NCBI RefSeq assembly: GCF_003236295.1
Contig: NZ_POTW01000012.1
Coordinates: 45,792-109,791 of the forward strand
Direction of reading: 5' to 3'
Length of the DNA: 64,000 bases
DNA from: Jiangella anatolica
GTDB taxonomy: Bacteria; Actinomycetota; Actinomycetes; Jiangellales; Jiangellaceae
Part shown: positions 33,868 through 41,973 of the stretch, piece by piece
Layout of the letters: each line of letters opens with the position of its first letter
Position numbering within the stretch: the stretch's first letter is position 1
The notes under the pieces: model-generated
What the model was told of the DNA's origin: nothing
Database searches by the model: none
The model's input: only the letters and a program-made list of their open reading frames with translations
Made by a program: the position numbers and the translations under genes

Positions 33868-35340
33868 TCAGATCGCGGTGAACGTGATCGTGGCCTCGTA
33901 GACGCCGGGGACCAGGGTCGTCGGCGCCTCGATGAGCAGGCCGGCGCCGAGGCGGCTGGTCCCGGTGCCGTCACCCGCGGCGGCCGTCGCCAGCGGCCGG
34001 CTGACGGACAGCCCGTCACCGGAGGTCAGGCCCGGCGCCACGGCCGCGCCCGCGGTCACGCCGCCGTCACCGGGCTGCTCGGCCACCAGCGGCGTCCAGC
34101 CCAGGTGACGGCCGGGGAGCACCTCGCCGCCGGCGGTGAAGTCGCTGACCTGGCCCGAGACCACCCAGCCCGGAGCGGCGGCGCGGGTGTCGGTCACGGT
34201 GACCGGCCGCAGGTCGCCGGCCGACGTCCACCGGTCGGCGGCAGGGCTGAGCTCGAAGTCGCTCATCACGACCTCGTTGTCCTCGGGGTCGACGCTGGCC
34301 ACCAGCGCGCCCTCGTCCTCCGGCAGGGTGGCGACGATGCGCTGGGACAGCTCGGGCTCCGGCTCCTGCCCGTCGTCCTCGACGGCGATCGTCACCGGCG
34401 CCGACTCGGCCACGACGGCATGGCCCTCGCCGTAGAGCCGCGCGATCACCTGGACGCCGTCGTGCTCGGCCGTCGCGGTGAAGCTGTAGACGTCCGTGCC
34501 GGCGTCGGGGACGACGACCCACTCCTGCGTGCCCGGCGCCCGGGTGAACCAGTGGTAGTGGTCCAGGCCGGTCGGCGGGTCCTGGACCGCGGTCAGCGTC
34601 ACCGCGTCGCCCGGGTCGTACTGGCCGGCCAGCCCGGAGATGCTGAGCGTGGTGGACGGCGCCGGATCGGCGTCCCCGACCTGGAACGTGTAGGTGGCGG
34701 GCGCGCTGGTGACGGTGCCGCCGGCCGCCAGCGTGCCGCTGGCCTGGACGGTGAGCGTGTAGCGGCCGGTCTCCGTGAACGCCCAGTTGGCGTGGGCGTG
34801 GACGTTGGCGTTCGGTGAGATGGTGCCGGGCAGCTGGAACCCGCCGCCGAGGACCGAGATCGACTCGCCGAACGAGCCGGTCTGCCACAGGAACACGTCG
34901 CCGGGTCCCTGGACGTCGGTGATCTCGATCCGCAGCGGGTTCGTGAACACGCCGGCGGGGATCTGCTCGGTGCTCCAGCCCGGCCAGATCAGCGCCGGGT
35001 CCTGGGTCTGCGGCAGGTAGTAGACGGTGTCGCCGGGCGCGCCGAGGAACGACAGGCTCGGCGGCACCGGGTCCGGCAGCACGAGCGCCGACTCCGGCTT
35101 GACCTGCAACAGGACGTCCTCGGGCTCGTGCAGGACGTGGTGGCCGGTGACGTCCTCCTGCAGGTCGACCTCGAGGTTCTGGTCGACCCAGCGCAGCGTG
35201 AACGCGTCGATGTGCCCGGTGTCCAGCGTCAGTTCGAACTCACCGGCCGCCGCGGTGGCCGTGGCGCCGGACGCCAGGAGCGCACCCGCGACCACGGGGA
35301 CGGCCAGCTGCCTGGCACGTCGTGTGAGCAGGGACCTCAT
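33868..35340 (-). CDS. Secreted anchored-repeat protein with C-terminal WxL-like domain (shorter paralog)
   Basis: 490 aa. Signal peptide (1-32), one anchored repeat (about 36-225: LDTGHIDAFTLRW, LSFLGAPGD, LPQTQDPALIWPGWSTEQ, VHAHANWAF), an Ig-like domain (about 230-325), and a C-terminal domain (about 330-490) with DFELSPAADRWTSAGDL, PGWVVSGQVSDF and HLGWTPLV, resembling WxL cell-wall-binding domains. The C-terminal domain is nearly the same as that of the 992-aa protein encoded divergently. No membrane anchor or sortase motif, so wall attachment would be through the WxL-like domain. A Zur-like site lies 41 bp before the ATG. Confidence 0.85.
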   Translation of the reverse strand: MRSLLTRRARQLAVPVVAGALLASGATATAAAGEFELTLDTGHIDAFTLRWVDQNLEVDLQEDVTGHHVLHEPEDVLLQVKPESALVLPDPVPPSLSFLGAPGDTVYYLPQTQDPALIWPGWSTEQIPAGVFTNPLRIEITDVQGPGDVFLWQTGSFGESISVLGGGFQLPGTISPNANVHAHANWAFTETGRYTLTVQASGTLAAGGTVTSAPATYTFQVGDADPAPSTTLSISGLAGQYDPGDAVTLTAVQDPPTGLDHYHWFTRAPGTQEWVVVPDAGTDVYSFTATAEHDGVQVIARLYGEGHAVVAESAPVTIAVEDDGQEPEPELSQRIVATLPEDEGALVASVDPEDNEVVMSDFELSPAADRWTSAGDLRPVTVTDTRAAAPGWVVSGQVSDFTAGGEVLPGRHLGWTPLVAEQPGDGGVTAGAAVAPGLTSGDGLSVSRPLATAAAGDGTGTSRLGAGLLIEAPTTLVPGVYEATITFTAI

Positions 35341-35380
35341 CGTGATCCTTTCCAGTGGACTGCGGTGGACAGGATCTTAA

Positions 35381-35399
35381 TGAGAACCGTTACTATTCA
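35381..35399. promoter_or_regulatory. Candidate Zur box between divergent surface protein genes
   Basis: TGAGAACCGTTACTATTCA resembles the site at 25429 (both begin TGAGAAnnGTTA and continue CTAT) and partly matches the Zur core. It is part of an imperfect 19-bp palindrome (AATGAGAACcGTTACTATT). It sits in a 94-bp AT-rich island between starts at 35340 (minus) and 35435 (plus), so one site could control both genes. Confidence 0.55.
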
Positions 35400-35434
35400 C
35401 AATAGTCCGGTCACTCCACTCGAAAGCGAGTCCG

Positions 35435-38413
35435 ATGACACGTCTGACCACGCATCGCCACGTCCGCGGGCCCTTGGCGGTGGCGATCGCCGCGACCCTG
35501 GTCACCTCACTGGCCGCGGCCGCGGCGCTGCTGCCCTCCGGCGCGGCGACCGCCGCCCCCGGTCCGGCGCCCGGGAGCAGCACCCGGACGGTGCTGACGG
35601 ACACCCACGTCGACGTGCTGTCCGTGGGCGTCGCGGCCGGGCGGCTGACCCTCCACACCAAGGCCGACCTCGAGCGGGCCGGCACCCGCCTCTACCCGGG
35701 CGACGTCATCGTCAACGTCGAGGACGCCGCGCGGACGACAGTGCCGGACGATCCCGCCTACGCGTTCCTGGGCGCGGCCGGGACCGAGGCCTGGATCGCG
35801 CCCGAGACCCGGCGCGAGGGCGTCGTGTGGCCGGGCCTGGACACCGAGGGGCTGGCGGCCGGCGCCGTCGACGGCGATGCCGTGGAGATCGCGCTCACGG
35901 AGGCGACCGGACCCGGCCGCGTCGAGGTCTGGTCCGAGTCCGGGTCGGGTCCGGAGCGGCTGTTCTCCGGCGATGCCGGCCCGAGCAACGTCCTGGAGTT
36001 CCCGGCCGGCGCGCACCGGCACGCCAACTGGGGCTTCACGGCGCCGGGCCGGTACCTGCTGACGTTCGAGGTCCGGGCGGCGATCGGCGGCGTGCGGCAG
36101 ACGGCCTCGGCCAGCGTCCGGTTCCACGTGGGCCTGGTGCCGCCCGCCGTCGCCACGACCACCACGCTGACCGCTCAGCCGGCCGAGGCGACAGCGGACG
36201 AGACCGTCACACTCGCCGCGGCGGTCACCCCGGCCGACGCGAGCGGCGCGGTCGAGTTCGCGGCCGGCGACCTCGTGCTCGGTCACGCCGAGGTCGACGA
36301 CGGCGCCGCCACGCTCGAGACCGCCGGCATCCCGCTCGGGCGCCGGACCGTGACCGCCCGGTTCGTGCCCGCGTGGACCGACGAGTACGGCCCGTCCGCC
36401 GCCACGCCGGTGACGGTGAACGTCCGCCAGCCCGGCGCCACCGACGACTTCGAGCTCACCGGGCTGCGGGAGAGCTACGCGGCCGGCGACACGCTGCGGC
36501 TGAGCGTCGCGGGCTACGTTCTCGGCCCGAACCAGAGCGTCCGGTGGGTCGCGACCTCGCCGGACCCGCGGCAGGAGCCGGTCACCCTCGCCGATGTCAG
36601 CCGGCCCGACCCGCTCGGCCTGGAGCGGGTCCTCACCACGGCCTACGACGGCTGGCTGCTGCGCGCGGAGATCCGCACCGGCTCGGCCATCGACGCGACG
36701 ACGGCGCCGGTCCGGCTCAGCGTCGGCGGAACCGACGCCGGCAGCGGCGAGCCGATCACCGTCGCGCCGATCGAGGCGAACTACTACTGGGGTGTCGAGG
36801 TCCCGCTCGTCGCGTCGCACCGGGAGCCGACCGGCGGCGAGACGCTGCGCTGGGTCGAGCGGACCGCTGTGGGCGAGGTCGCCTGGCGGGACACGCATGC
36901 GACCTACGGTCCCGTCGGCGCCGGCCCGTGGACCGTCGTCTCGAACTTCATGCAGTACAAGGAGTTCGCGCTGCAGCTGCGCGCCGCCGACGGCACCGTG
37001 CTCGGCCAGTCGGCGCCGCTGCGGTACGGCCTCACCATGCGCTCGATCGAGCTCGACGGGCTGCGGGAGCTCTACCGGGTGGGCGAGCGGGCCAGCCTGA
37101 GCGCGTCCGTGTCGCCGGACCTCGGGGACGGGCTGGACTACATCTGGGAGCTGTGGCGGGGCGGCGGCGACCGGCTGCTGCTCGACGGCGGCGCCGCGCT
37201 GCCCGCCGCCGAGTTCGAGATCACCGAGGCCATGCAGGACCGCACGCTGTACCTGCGGGTCACCTCCCAGGCCACCGGCCAGCTGGTCGGCTACGTGACC
37301 AGGCCGTTCAACGTCACGACCGCCGGCGAGGGCGACCAGGTGCTCACCATGGCCGCGATCGACGGGCACTACCACACCGGCACCCCGGTCTCGATGGACC
37401 TGACCGCCGATCCGGCGCCGGCCTCGTCCGACGTCGCCCGGTTCTGGTGGAAGCGCAGCGACTGGCCCGAGTTCCGTCAGATCCCCGGCACCGCCGGCCT
37501 GTCCCACGCGGTGATCGCCGAGCAGGCCCTCGACGGCACGCAGATCAAGGCCGACCTGGTGAACGCCGACGGCGAGGTGCTCGCGACGACCACGACACAG
37601 ACGATCCACGTCGACGACCACGGTGCCCCGCCGCCGCAGGGCGTGGTCGTCGAGGGCGTCGCGCCGTCCTACGCCGCCGGCGACACGGCCGTCCTCACCG
37701 CGCGGGTGTCCCCGCCGTCGGTGCTGACCCGCTACGTCTGGCGGATCCAGCGGCCCGGCGACGCCGAGCCGGTCGTGGTCGACGGGGTGAGCGGCCCGCG
37801 GCTGGAGCTGCCGGTGACGCCGGACCTCGACGGCGCCGCGGTGAGCGCGCAGCTCACCTTCGACGACGGCCGGGTGTACGTGACGTCGCTGCCGGCCACG
37901 CTGACCGTCGACGACACCGGCCTGGGCGGCCTCGCCCAGCGGGTCGTCGCGTCGCTGCCGGAGGGACAGGGCGCGCTGGTGGTCAGCATCGACCCGGACG
38001 ACGACGTCGTCAGCATGAGCGACTTCGAGCTGGGCGTCGCCGGAGATCGCTGGTCGTCGGCCGGTGAGCTGCGTCCGGTGACGGTCACCGACACGAGGGC
38101 GAGCGCTCCGGGCTGGGTGGTGTCCGGCCAGGTCGGCGACTTCACCACCGGCGCCGCCGTCCTGACGGGGGCGCACCTGGGCTGGACCCCGCTCGTGGCC
38201 GGACAGGCCGGCGACGGAGAGGTCCGGCCGGGTGACGCGGTGCCGCCGGGCCTGGGCGCCGGCGCCGGCCTGTCGGTGAGCAGCCCACTCGCCGTGGCCG
38301 CGGCCGGCGCCGGGTTCGGCACCAGCCGGCTGGGCGCGGACCTGTTGATCGAGGCGCCGACCACCCTCGTGCCGGGCAGCTACGCGGCCACGATCACGTT
38401 CACCGCCATCTGA
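35435..38413 (+). CDS. Large secreted anchored-repeat protein with C-terminal WxL-like domain
   Basis: 992 aa. Signal peptide (1-42), one anchored repeat (about 50-230: DTHVDVLSVGVAAGR, YAFLGAAGTEAW, HRHANWGFTAPG), then several Ig-like/Big-type domains (about 235-830, including LTAQPAEATADETVTLAAAV), and a C-terminal WxL-like domain (about 832-992: PGWVVSGQVGDF, HLGWTPLV, ending ATITFTAI). The last 160 residues are closely similar to those of the gene at 33868, so the two share an attachment module. No hydrophobic anchor. Probably extends from the wall and is co-expressed with the metal transporter under zinc limitation (inferred from the Zur-like site 36 bp upstream). Confidence 0.85.
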   Translation: MTRLTTHRHVRGPLAVAIAATLVTSLAAAAALLPSGAATAAPGPAPGSSTRTVLTDTHVDVLSVGVAAGRLTLHTKADLERAGTRLYPGDVIVNVEDAARTTVPDDPAYAFLGAAGTEAWIAPETRREGVVWPGLDTEGLAAGAVDGDAVEIALTEATGPGRVEVWSESGSGPERLFSGDAGPSNVLEFPAGAHRHANWGFTAPGRYLLTFEVRAAIGGVRQTASASVRFHVGLVPPAVATTTTLTAQPAEATADETVTLAAAVTPADASGAVEFAAGDLVLGHAEVDDGAATLETAGIPLGRRTVTARFVPAWTDEYGPSAATPVTVNVRQPGATDDFELTGLRESYAAGDTLRLSVAGYVLGPNQSVRWVATSPDPRQEPVTLADVSRPDPLGLERVLTTAYDGWLLRAEIRTGSAIDATTAPVRLSVGGTDAGSGEPITVAPIEANYYWGVEVPLVASHREPTGGETLRWVERTAVGEVAWRDTHATYGPVGAGPWTVVSNFMQYKEFALQLRAADGTVLGQSAPLRYGLTMRSIELDGLRELYRVGERASLSASVSPDLGDGLDYIWELWRGGGDRLLLDGGAALPAAEFEITEAMQDRTLYLRVTSQATGQLVGYVTRPFNVTTAGEGDQVLTMAAIDGHYHTGTPVSMDLTADPAPASSDVARFWWKRSDWPEFRQIPGTAGLSHAVIAEQALDGTQIKADLVNADGEVLATTTTQTIHVDDHGAPPPQGVVVEGVAPSYAAGDTAVLTARVSPPSVLTRYVWRIQRPGDAEPVVVDGVSGPRLELPVTPDLDGAAVSAQLTFDDGRVYVTSLPATLTVDDTGLGGLAQRVVASLPEGQGALVVSIDPDDDVVSMSDFELGVAGDRWSSAGELRPVTVTDTRASAPGWVVSGQVGDFTTGAAVLTGAHLGWTPLVAGQAGDGEVRPGDAVPPGLGAGAGLSVSSPLAVAAAGAGFGTSRLGADLLIEAPTTLVPGSYAATITFTAI

Positions 38414-38420
38414 GTCGCGC

Positions 38421-38458
38421 GGTGGGCGGGACGGCCGGCCGCGGCCGTCCCGCCCACC
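38421..38458 (+). terminator. Strong hairpin terminator
   Basis: A perfect 17-bp stem (GGTGGGCGGGACGGCCG at 38421-38437, complement at 38442-38458) with a GCCG loop begins 8 bp after the stop of the large WxL-like protein gene and separates it from the Ppx/GppA gene. Confidence 0.85.
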
Positions 38459-38508
38459 GGCCTCGATGCCCGACATGGTGTGCCGAACGGCTGGGTACGG
38501 AATCCTCC

Positions 38509-39531
38509 ATGCGGCTCGGTGTGCTCGACATCGGCTCGAACTCGGCTCAGCTCCAGGTGGTCGAGGCGACCTCTGGAGCGCCCCCGCTGCCTGCGCACGG
38601 GGTCAAGCTCCCCACGTCGCTGCACGACGCGATCGACGACAACGGAGCCATCCGTGACGAAGCCGTGGAGCGGGTCGCCGCGGCCGTCGCGGCGGCGGCC
38701 CGCGAGGCCGCCGAACTGCACGTCGACTACCTGTACCCGTACGTGACCTCGGTCATCCGCGACGCCACGAACCGCGACCAGGTGATCGACCGCATCGAGG
38801 CGCTGGCGGGCATCCGGCCGCAGTTCCTCACCGGCGAGCAGGAGGCCCGGCTGACCTACCTGGCGGTGCACCGCTGGTACGGGTGGTCGGTCGGGCGGCT
38901 GCTGCTGCTCGACATCGGCGGCGGCACGATGGAGATCGCGCTCGGCCGTGACGCGGAGCCGGATCTGGCGATCTCGCTGCCGCTGGGCACCCGCAGGCTG
39001 ACCCGGCACCTGCTCCCGGACGACCCACCCAGCCGTGATCAGCTGCGCGAGTTGCGCCGCCACGTCCGCGACACCATCGGCGAGGTCGCCGACCGGCTGC
39101 GCTGGGAGGGCCAGCCGCGCCGGGTCATCGCCACCTCGAAGACGTTCAAGCAGCTGGCCCGGCTGGCCGGCGCCCCGCGCCAGCGCAAGGGCCCGTTCGT
39201 ACGGCGCGAGCTGGCCCGCCGCGACGTCCGCCGCTGGCTGCCGCGACTGGCCGCGCTCACCGCCGCGGAGCGCGCCCAGCTGCGCGGCGTCTCGGCGACC
39301 CGGGCCGGTCCGCTGATCGCCGGCGCCGTCGTCGCCGACACCACCATGGCCGCACTCAACGTCACGCGCGCCGAGATCTGCCCGTGGGCGTTGCGCGAGG
39401 GGATCGTGCTGAGCCACCTCGAGGCGATCACCGGCCGCACCTCCGAGGTCCCGCTCCAGCCGGTCCGCCACGTGGGCGAGCACCGTCCGGCGCCGGACTC
39501 GACGGTGACGCCACTGCACCCGGCCGGCTGA
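38509..39531 (+). CDS. Ppx/GppA phosphatase family protein (exopolyphosphatase)
   Basis: 340 aa, the two-domain short form. Phosphate-binding motif 1 is GVLDIGSNSAQLQVVEA at the N-terminus, the GEQEARLTY motif follows, and motif 2 is LLLDIGGGTMEIALG. This ASKHA-fold enzyme releases phosphate from polyphosphate or the pentaphosphate pppGpp. Ser in IGSNSAQ replaces the more usual Thr/Phe of GSNTFHL but keeps the fold. The ATG at 38509 fits the family N-terminus; the upstream in-frame extension covers the terminator and is excluded. It is followed 1 bp later by a small membrane protein gene. Likely stress or stringent-response related; the exact substrate cannot be told. Confidence 0.88.
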   Translation: MRLGVLDIGSNSAQLQVVEATSGAPPLPAHGVKLPTSLHDAIDDNGAIRDEAVERVAAAVAAAAREAAELHVDYLYPYVTSVIRDATNRDQVIDRIEALAGIRPQFLTGEQEARLTYLAVHRWYGWSVGRLLLLDIGGGTMEIALGRDAEPDLAISLPLGTRRLTRHLLPDDPPSRDQLRELRRHVRDTIGEVADRLRWEGQPRRVIATSKTFKQLARLAGAPRQRKGPFVRRELARRDVRRWLPRLAALTAAERAQLRGVSATRAGPLIAGAVVADTTMAALNVTRAEICPWALREGIVLSHLEAITGRTSEVPLQPVRHVGEHRPAPDSTVTPLHPAG

Positions 39532-39532
39532 G

Positions 39533-39916
39533 ATGAACGGCCATCGCCCACCGTCGAGCGACACCGTGGCGCTCGTCCGCGCGCAGGGTGCGTACAACCT
39601 GGTCACCGGCGTGTGGCCGCTGGTGAGCATGCGGTCCTTCGAGGCGGTGCTCGGGCCGAAGCGGGACCGCTGGCTCGTGCGGACGGTCGGCGGCCTGCTC
39701 GTCGTCGTCGGGCTCACCCAACTGTCCACCCCGCGTGACGACGCAGCTCTGCGTCAGGCGCGCCGGCTCGGCATGGGCGCGGCGGCGACGTTCCTCGCCG
39801 TCGACGTCGTCTATGTCGCCGCGGGCCGGCTGCGCTGGACCTACCTGCTCGACGCGGCCGCCGAGGCGGGCTGGCTCATCGCGTGGCGGCGGTCGCGGGG
39901 TCGAGCAGCACCTTGA
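39533..39916 (+). CDS. Small multi-helix membrane protein
   Basis: 127 aa of unknown function. Four hydrophobic stretches are visible (around GAYNLVTGVWPLVS, TVGGLLVVVGLTQL, AAATFLAVDVVYVA and YLLDAAAEAGWLIAW). The start is 1 bp after the Ppx/GppA stop, so the two are probably translated from one mRNA. The 3' end overlaps the convergent zinc dehydrogenase gene by 41 bp. Similar small proteins occur widely in actinobacteria without a known role. Confidence 0.75.
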   Translation: MNGHRPPSSDTVALVRAQGAYNLVTGVWPLVSMRSFEAVLGPKRDRWLVRTVGGLLVVVGLTQLSTPRDDAALRQARRLGMGAAATFLAVDVVYVAAGRLRWTYLLDAAAEAGWLIAWRRSRGRAAP

Positions 39917-41069
39917 CGGCGCCGTCGGTCTTGCGCTGGAACATCTCGTAGGCCGCGGGGGCGTCGTCCAGCGGCAGCCGATGCGTGTGGAAGCGCTCGA
40001 CGCCGAGGGGGTCGCCGTCGGCGAGCAGCGGCATGATGGCGTCGCTCCAGCGCCGGACGTTCGCCTGTCCCATCCGCAGCTGGACCTGCTTGTCGAACAG
40101 CGTCTGCATCGGCACCGGGTCGGCCGGTCCGGCGTAGACGCCGGCCAGCGAGATGGTGCCGCCGCGGCGGACCGCGTCGATCGCGGTGTAGAGCGCGGCG
40201 AGACGGTCGACGCCGGCCTTCTGCATCATCGGCTCGGCGATCGCGTCGGGCAGCAGCCCGACCAGCTTGTGGGCGAAGTGGGCGACCGGTGAACCGTGCG
40301 CCTCCATCCCGACGGCGTCGATCACCGCGTCGGGGCCGCGGCCGCCGGTCAGGTCGCGGATCGCTCCGGCCAGGTCGTCGGTGTCGAGGTCGAGCACGAC
40401 GGCGCCCCGCTCGGCCGGGCGGGCGCGCCGCTCGGGCACCGGGTCCACGGCGATCACCTGGTGGCCGCGGTGCAGCGCGATGCGGCAGGCCATGTCGCCG
40501 ATCGGCCCGAGGCCCAGGACGAGGACGCTGCCGCCGGACGGGATCGCAGCGTACTCCACGGCCTGCCAGGCGGTCGGCAGCACGTCGGACAGGTAGACGT
40601 AGCGCTCGTCCGGGCCGTCGGGCGGCAGCGCGATCGGCGCGTACTGCGCCTGCCGCACCCGCAGGTACTCGGCCTGCCCGCCGGGCACCTGGCCGTAGAG
40701 CTTGGTGTAGCCGTAGAGCGCCGCGCCCATGCCGTGCTCGTGCACCTGGGTGGTCTCGCACTGCGTGTGCAGGCCCTGCCGGCACATGAAGCAGTAGCCG
40801 CAGCAGATCTGGAACGGGACGACGACACGGTCGCCGGGCGCGAGCCGAGTGACCTCGCCGCCGACCTCCACGACCACGCCCATCGCCTCGTGGCCCATGA
40901 TGTCGCCGGGCTCCATGAACGCCGCCATCGGCTCGTACAGATGCAGGTCGGAACCGCAGATCGCGGTCGTCGTCACCCGCACGATCGCGTCGGTCGGCTG
41001 CTCCAGCCTGGGGTCGTCGACCTCGTCCACCTGGACGGTGCGCCTGCCCTGCCACGTCACGGCTCTCAT
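39876..41069 (-). CDS. Zinc-dependent alcohol dehydrogenase family protein (formaldehyde dehydrogenase-like)
   Basis: 397 aa MDR-family enzyme. Catalytic zinc ligands are in TAICGSDLHLYE and MGHEAMGVVVEVG; the structural zinc lobe is CCGYCFMCRQGLHTQC. The Rossmann motif VLVLGLGPIGDMA follows, then HQVIAVDPVPERR. Length and SDVLPTAWQAVEYA match the glutathione-independent formaldehyde dehydrogenase-like group, which oxidises alcohols or aldehydes with NAD. ATG at 41069 gives the family start MRAVTWQG. It is close behind the LLM oxidoreductase gene on the same strand. Physiological substrate unknown. Confidence 0.9.
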   Translation of the reverse strand: MRAVTWQGRRTVQVDEVDDPRLEQPTDAIVRVTTTAICGSDLHLYEPMAAFMEPGDIMGHEAMGVVVEVGGEVTRLAPGDRVVVPFQICCGYCFMCRQGLHTQCETTQVHEHGMGAALYGYTKLYGQVPGGQAEYLRVRQAQYAPIALPPDGPDERYVYLSDVLPTAWQAVEYAAIPSGGSVLVLGLGPIGDMACRIALHRGHQVIAVDPVPERRARPAERGAVVLDLDTDDLAGAIRDLTGGRGPDAVIDAVGMEAHGSPVAHFAHKLVGLLPDAIAEPMMQKAGVDRLAALYTAIDAVRRGGTISLAGVYAGPADPVPMQTLFDKQVQLRMGQANVRRWSDAIMPLLADGDPLGVERFHTHRLPLDDAPAAYEMFQRKTDGAVKVLLDPATAATR

Positions 41070-41098
41070 GCCGATTCGCGTACCCCGGCGTGGCCGGG

Positions 41099-41923
41099 TC
41101 ACACCAGCCCGGCGAGCGCCCGCGCTGTGGGCAGGATGCCGCCGTCCATCGGCAGCACCTGGACGGCGACGTGGTCCGCGCCGGCGTCGAGGTGGGCGCG
41201 GAGCCCGGCGGCGACCGCAGTCGCGTCGCCGTGCACCGCGAGGGCGTCGACGAGCCGGTCGCTACCGGGGTGTGTCACGTCGCCGGGGTCGAAGCCGATC
41301 CGGCGCAGGCTGGCGGCGTAGTTCGACAACCGCAGGTAGGGGGCGACGCGAGCGCGGCCGATGCCGCGGGCCCGGTCCGGATCCTCGTCGAGCACGACCT
41401 TCTGCTCGGCCACCAGCAGCGCCTGCGCGCCGAGCCGCTCCCGCGCGCCGCGGGTGTGGTCCGGCGTGGTGAGGTAGGGCAGCGCGCCGGCCGAGCGCAG
41501 CCGGGCGAGCTCGAGCATGCGTGGTCCGAGCGCCGCCAGCGCCCGCCGCTCCGCCGGCACGCCGGCCCGGTCCAGGTCGTCGAGATAGTCCGCGACCGCC
41601 TCGTAGGGCTTGCGGTAGTCCGCGTTGCTCTCCCGGTGCCCGGCGCCGATGCCGAGGAGGAACCGTCCCGGATACGCCGCCTCCAGCCGGTGGAACGACT
41701 CGGCGACCGGCGCTGCGGGCGCCGACCACACGTTGACGATGCTGGTGCCGACGACCAGCCGGTCGGTGGCGGCCAGCAGCGGGTCGACGACCCGCAGGTC
41801 GGCGGCGGGTGAGGCGCCCAGCCAGATCGCCGAGTACCCGAGGCCCTCCAGTTCCTGCGCGGTCTCCGGATCGATGCTCGAGTGCCGTACCCAGATCCCG
41901 GTCCTGCCCAACGCGATCGCCAT
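41099..41923 (-). CDS. LLM-class F420-dependent oxidoreductase
   Basis: 274 aa luciferase-like TIM-barrel protein. LGRTGIWVRHSSIDPETAQELEGLGYSAIWLG is typical of the N-terminus of the TIGR03620-type probable F420-dependent oxidoreductases, followed by VGTSIVNVWSAPA, FLLGIGAGH and VQVLPMDGG. It would use reduced coenzyme F420, common in actinobacteria, to reduce an unknown substrate. The start ATG at 41923 is fixed by the conserved N-terminus; the longer open frame upstream overlaps the next dehydrogenase gene in shadow. It lies 50 bp after that gene and 29 bp before the zinc dehydrogenase gene. Confidence 0.87.
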   Translation of the reverse strand: MAIALGRTGIWVRHSSIDPETAQELEGLGYSAIWLGASPAADLRVVDPLLAATDRLVVGTSIVNVWSAPAAPVAESFHRLEAAYPGRFLLGIGAGHRESNADYRKPYEAVADYLDDLDRAGVPAERRALAALGPRMLELARLRSAGALPYLTTPDHTRGARERLGAQALLVAEQKVVLDEDPDRARGIGRARVAPYLRLSNYAASLRRIGFDPGDVTHPGSDRLVDALAVHGDATAVAAGLRAHLDAGADHVAVQVLPMDGGILPTARALAGLV

Positions 41924-41973
41924 GCCCCTGCGAACCCCAGCGCCGCCGACACTGTTCCCGCCCGCGGCTCCGG

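Noticed and set aside
35128..38067. 979-codon plus-strand frame overlapping the 992-aa surface protein
   Set aside because: Arg- and Gly-rich composition and no motif; the frame starting at 35435 has signal peptide, anchored repeat and WxL-like domain.
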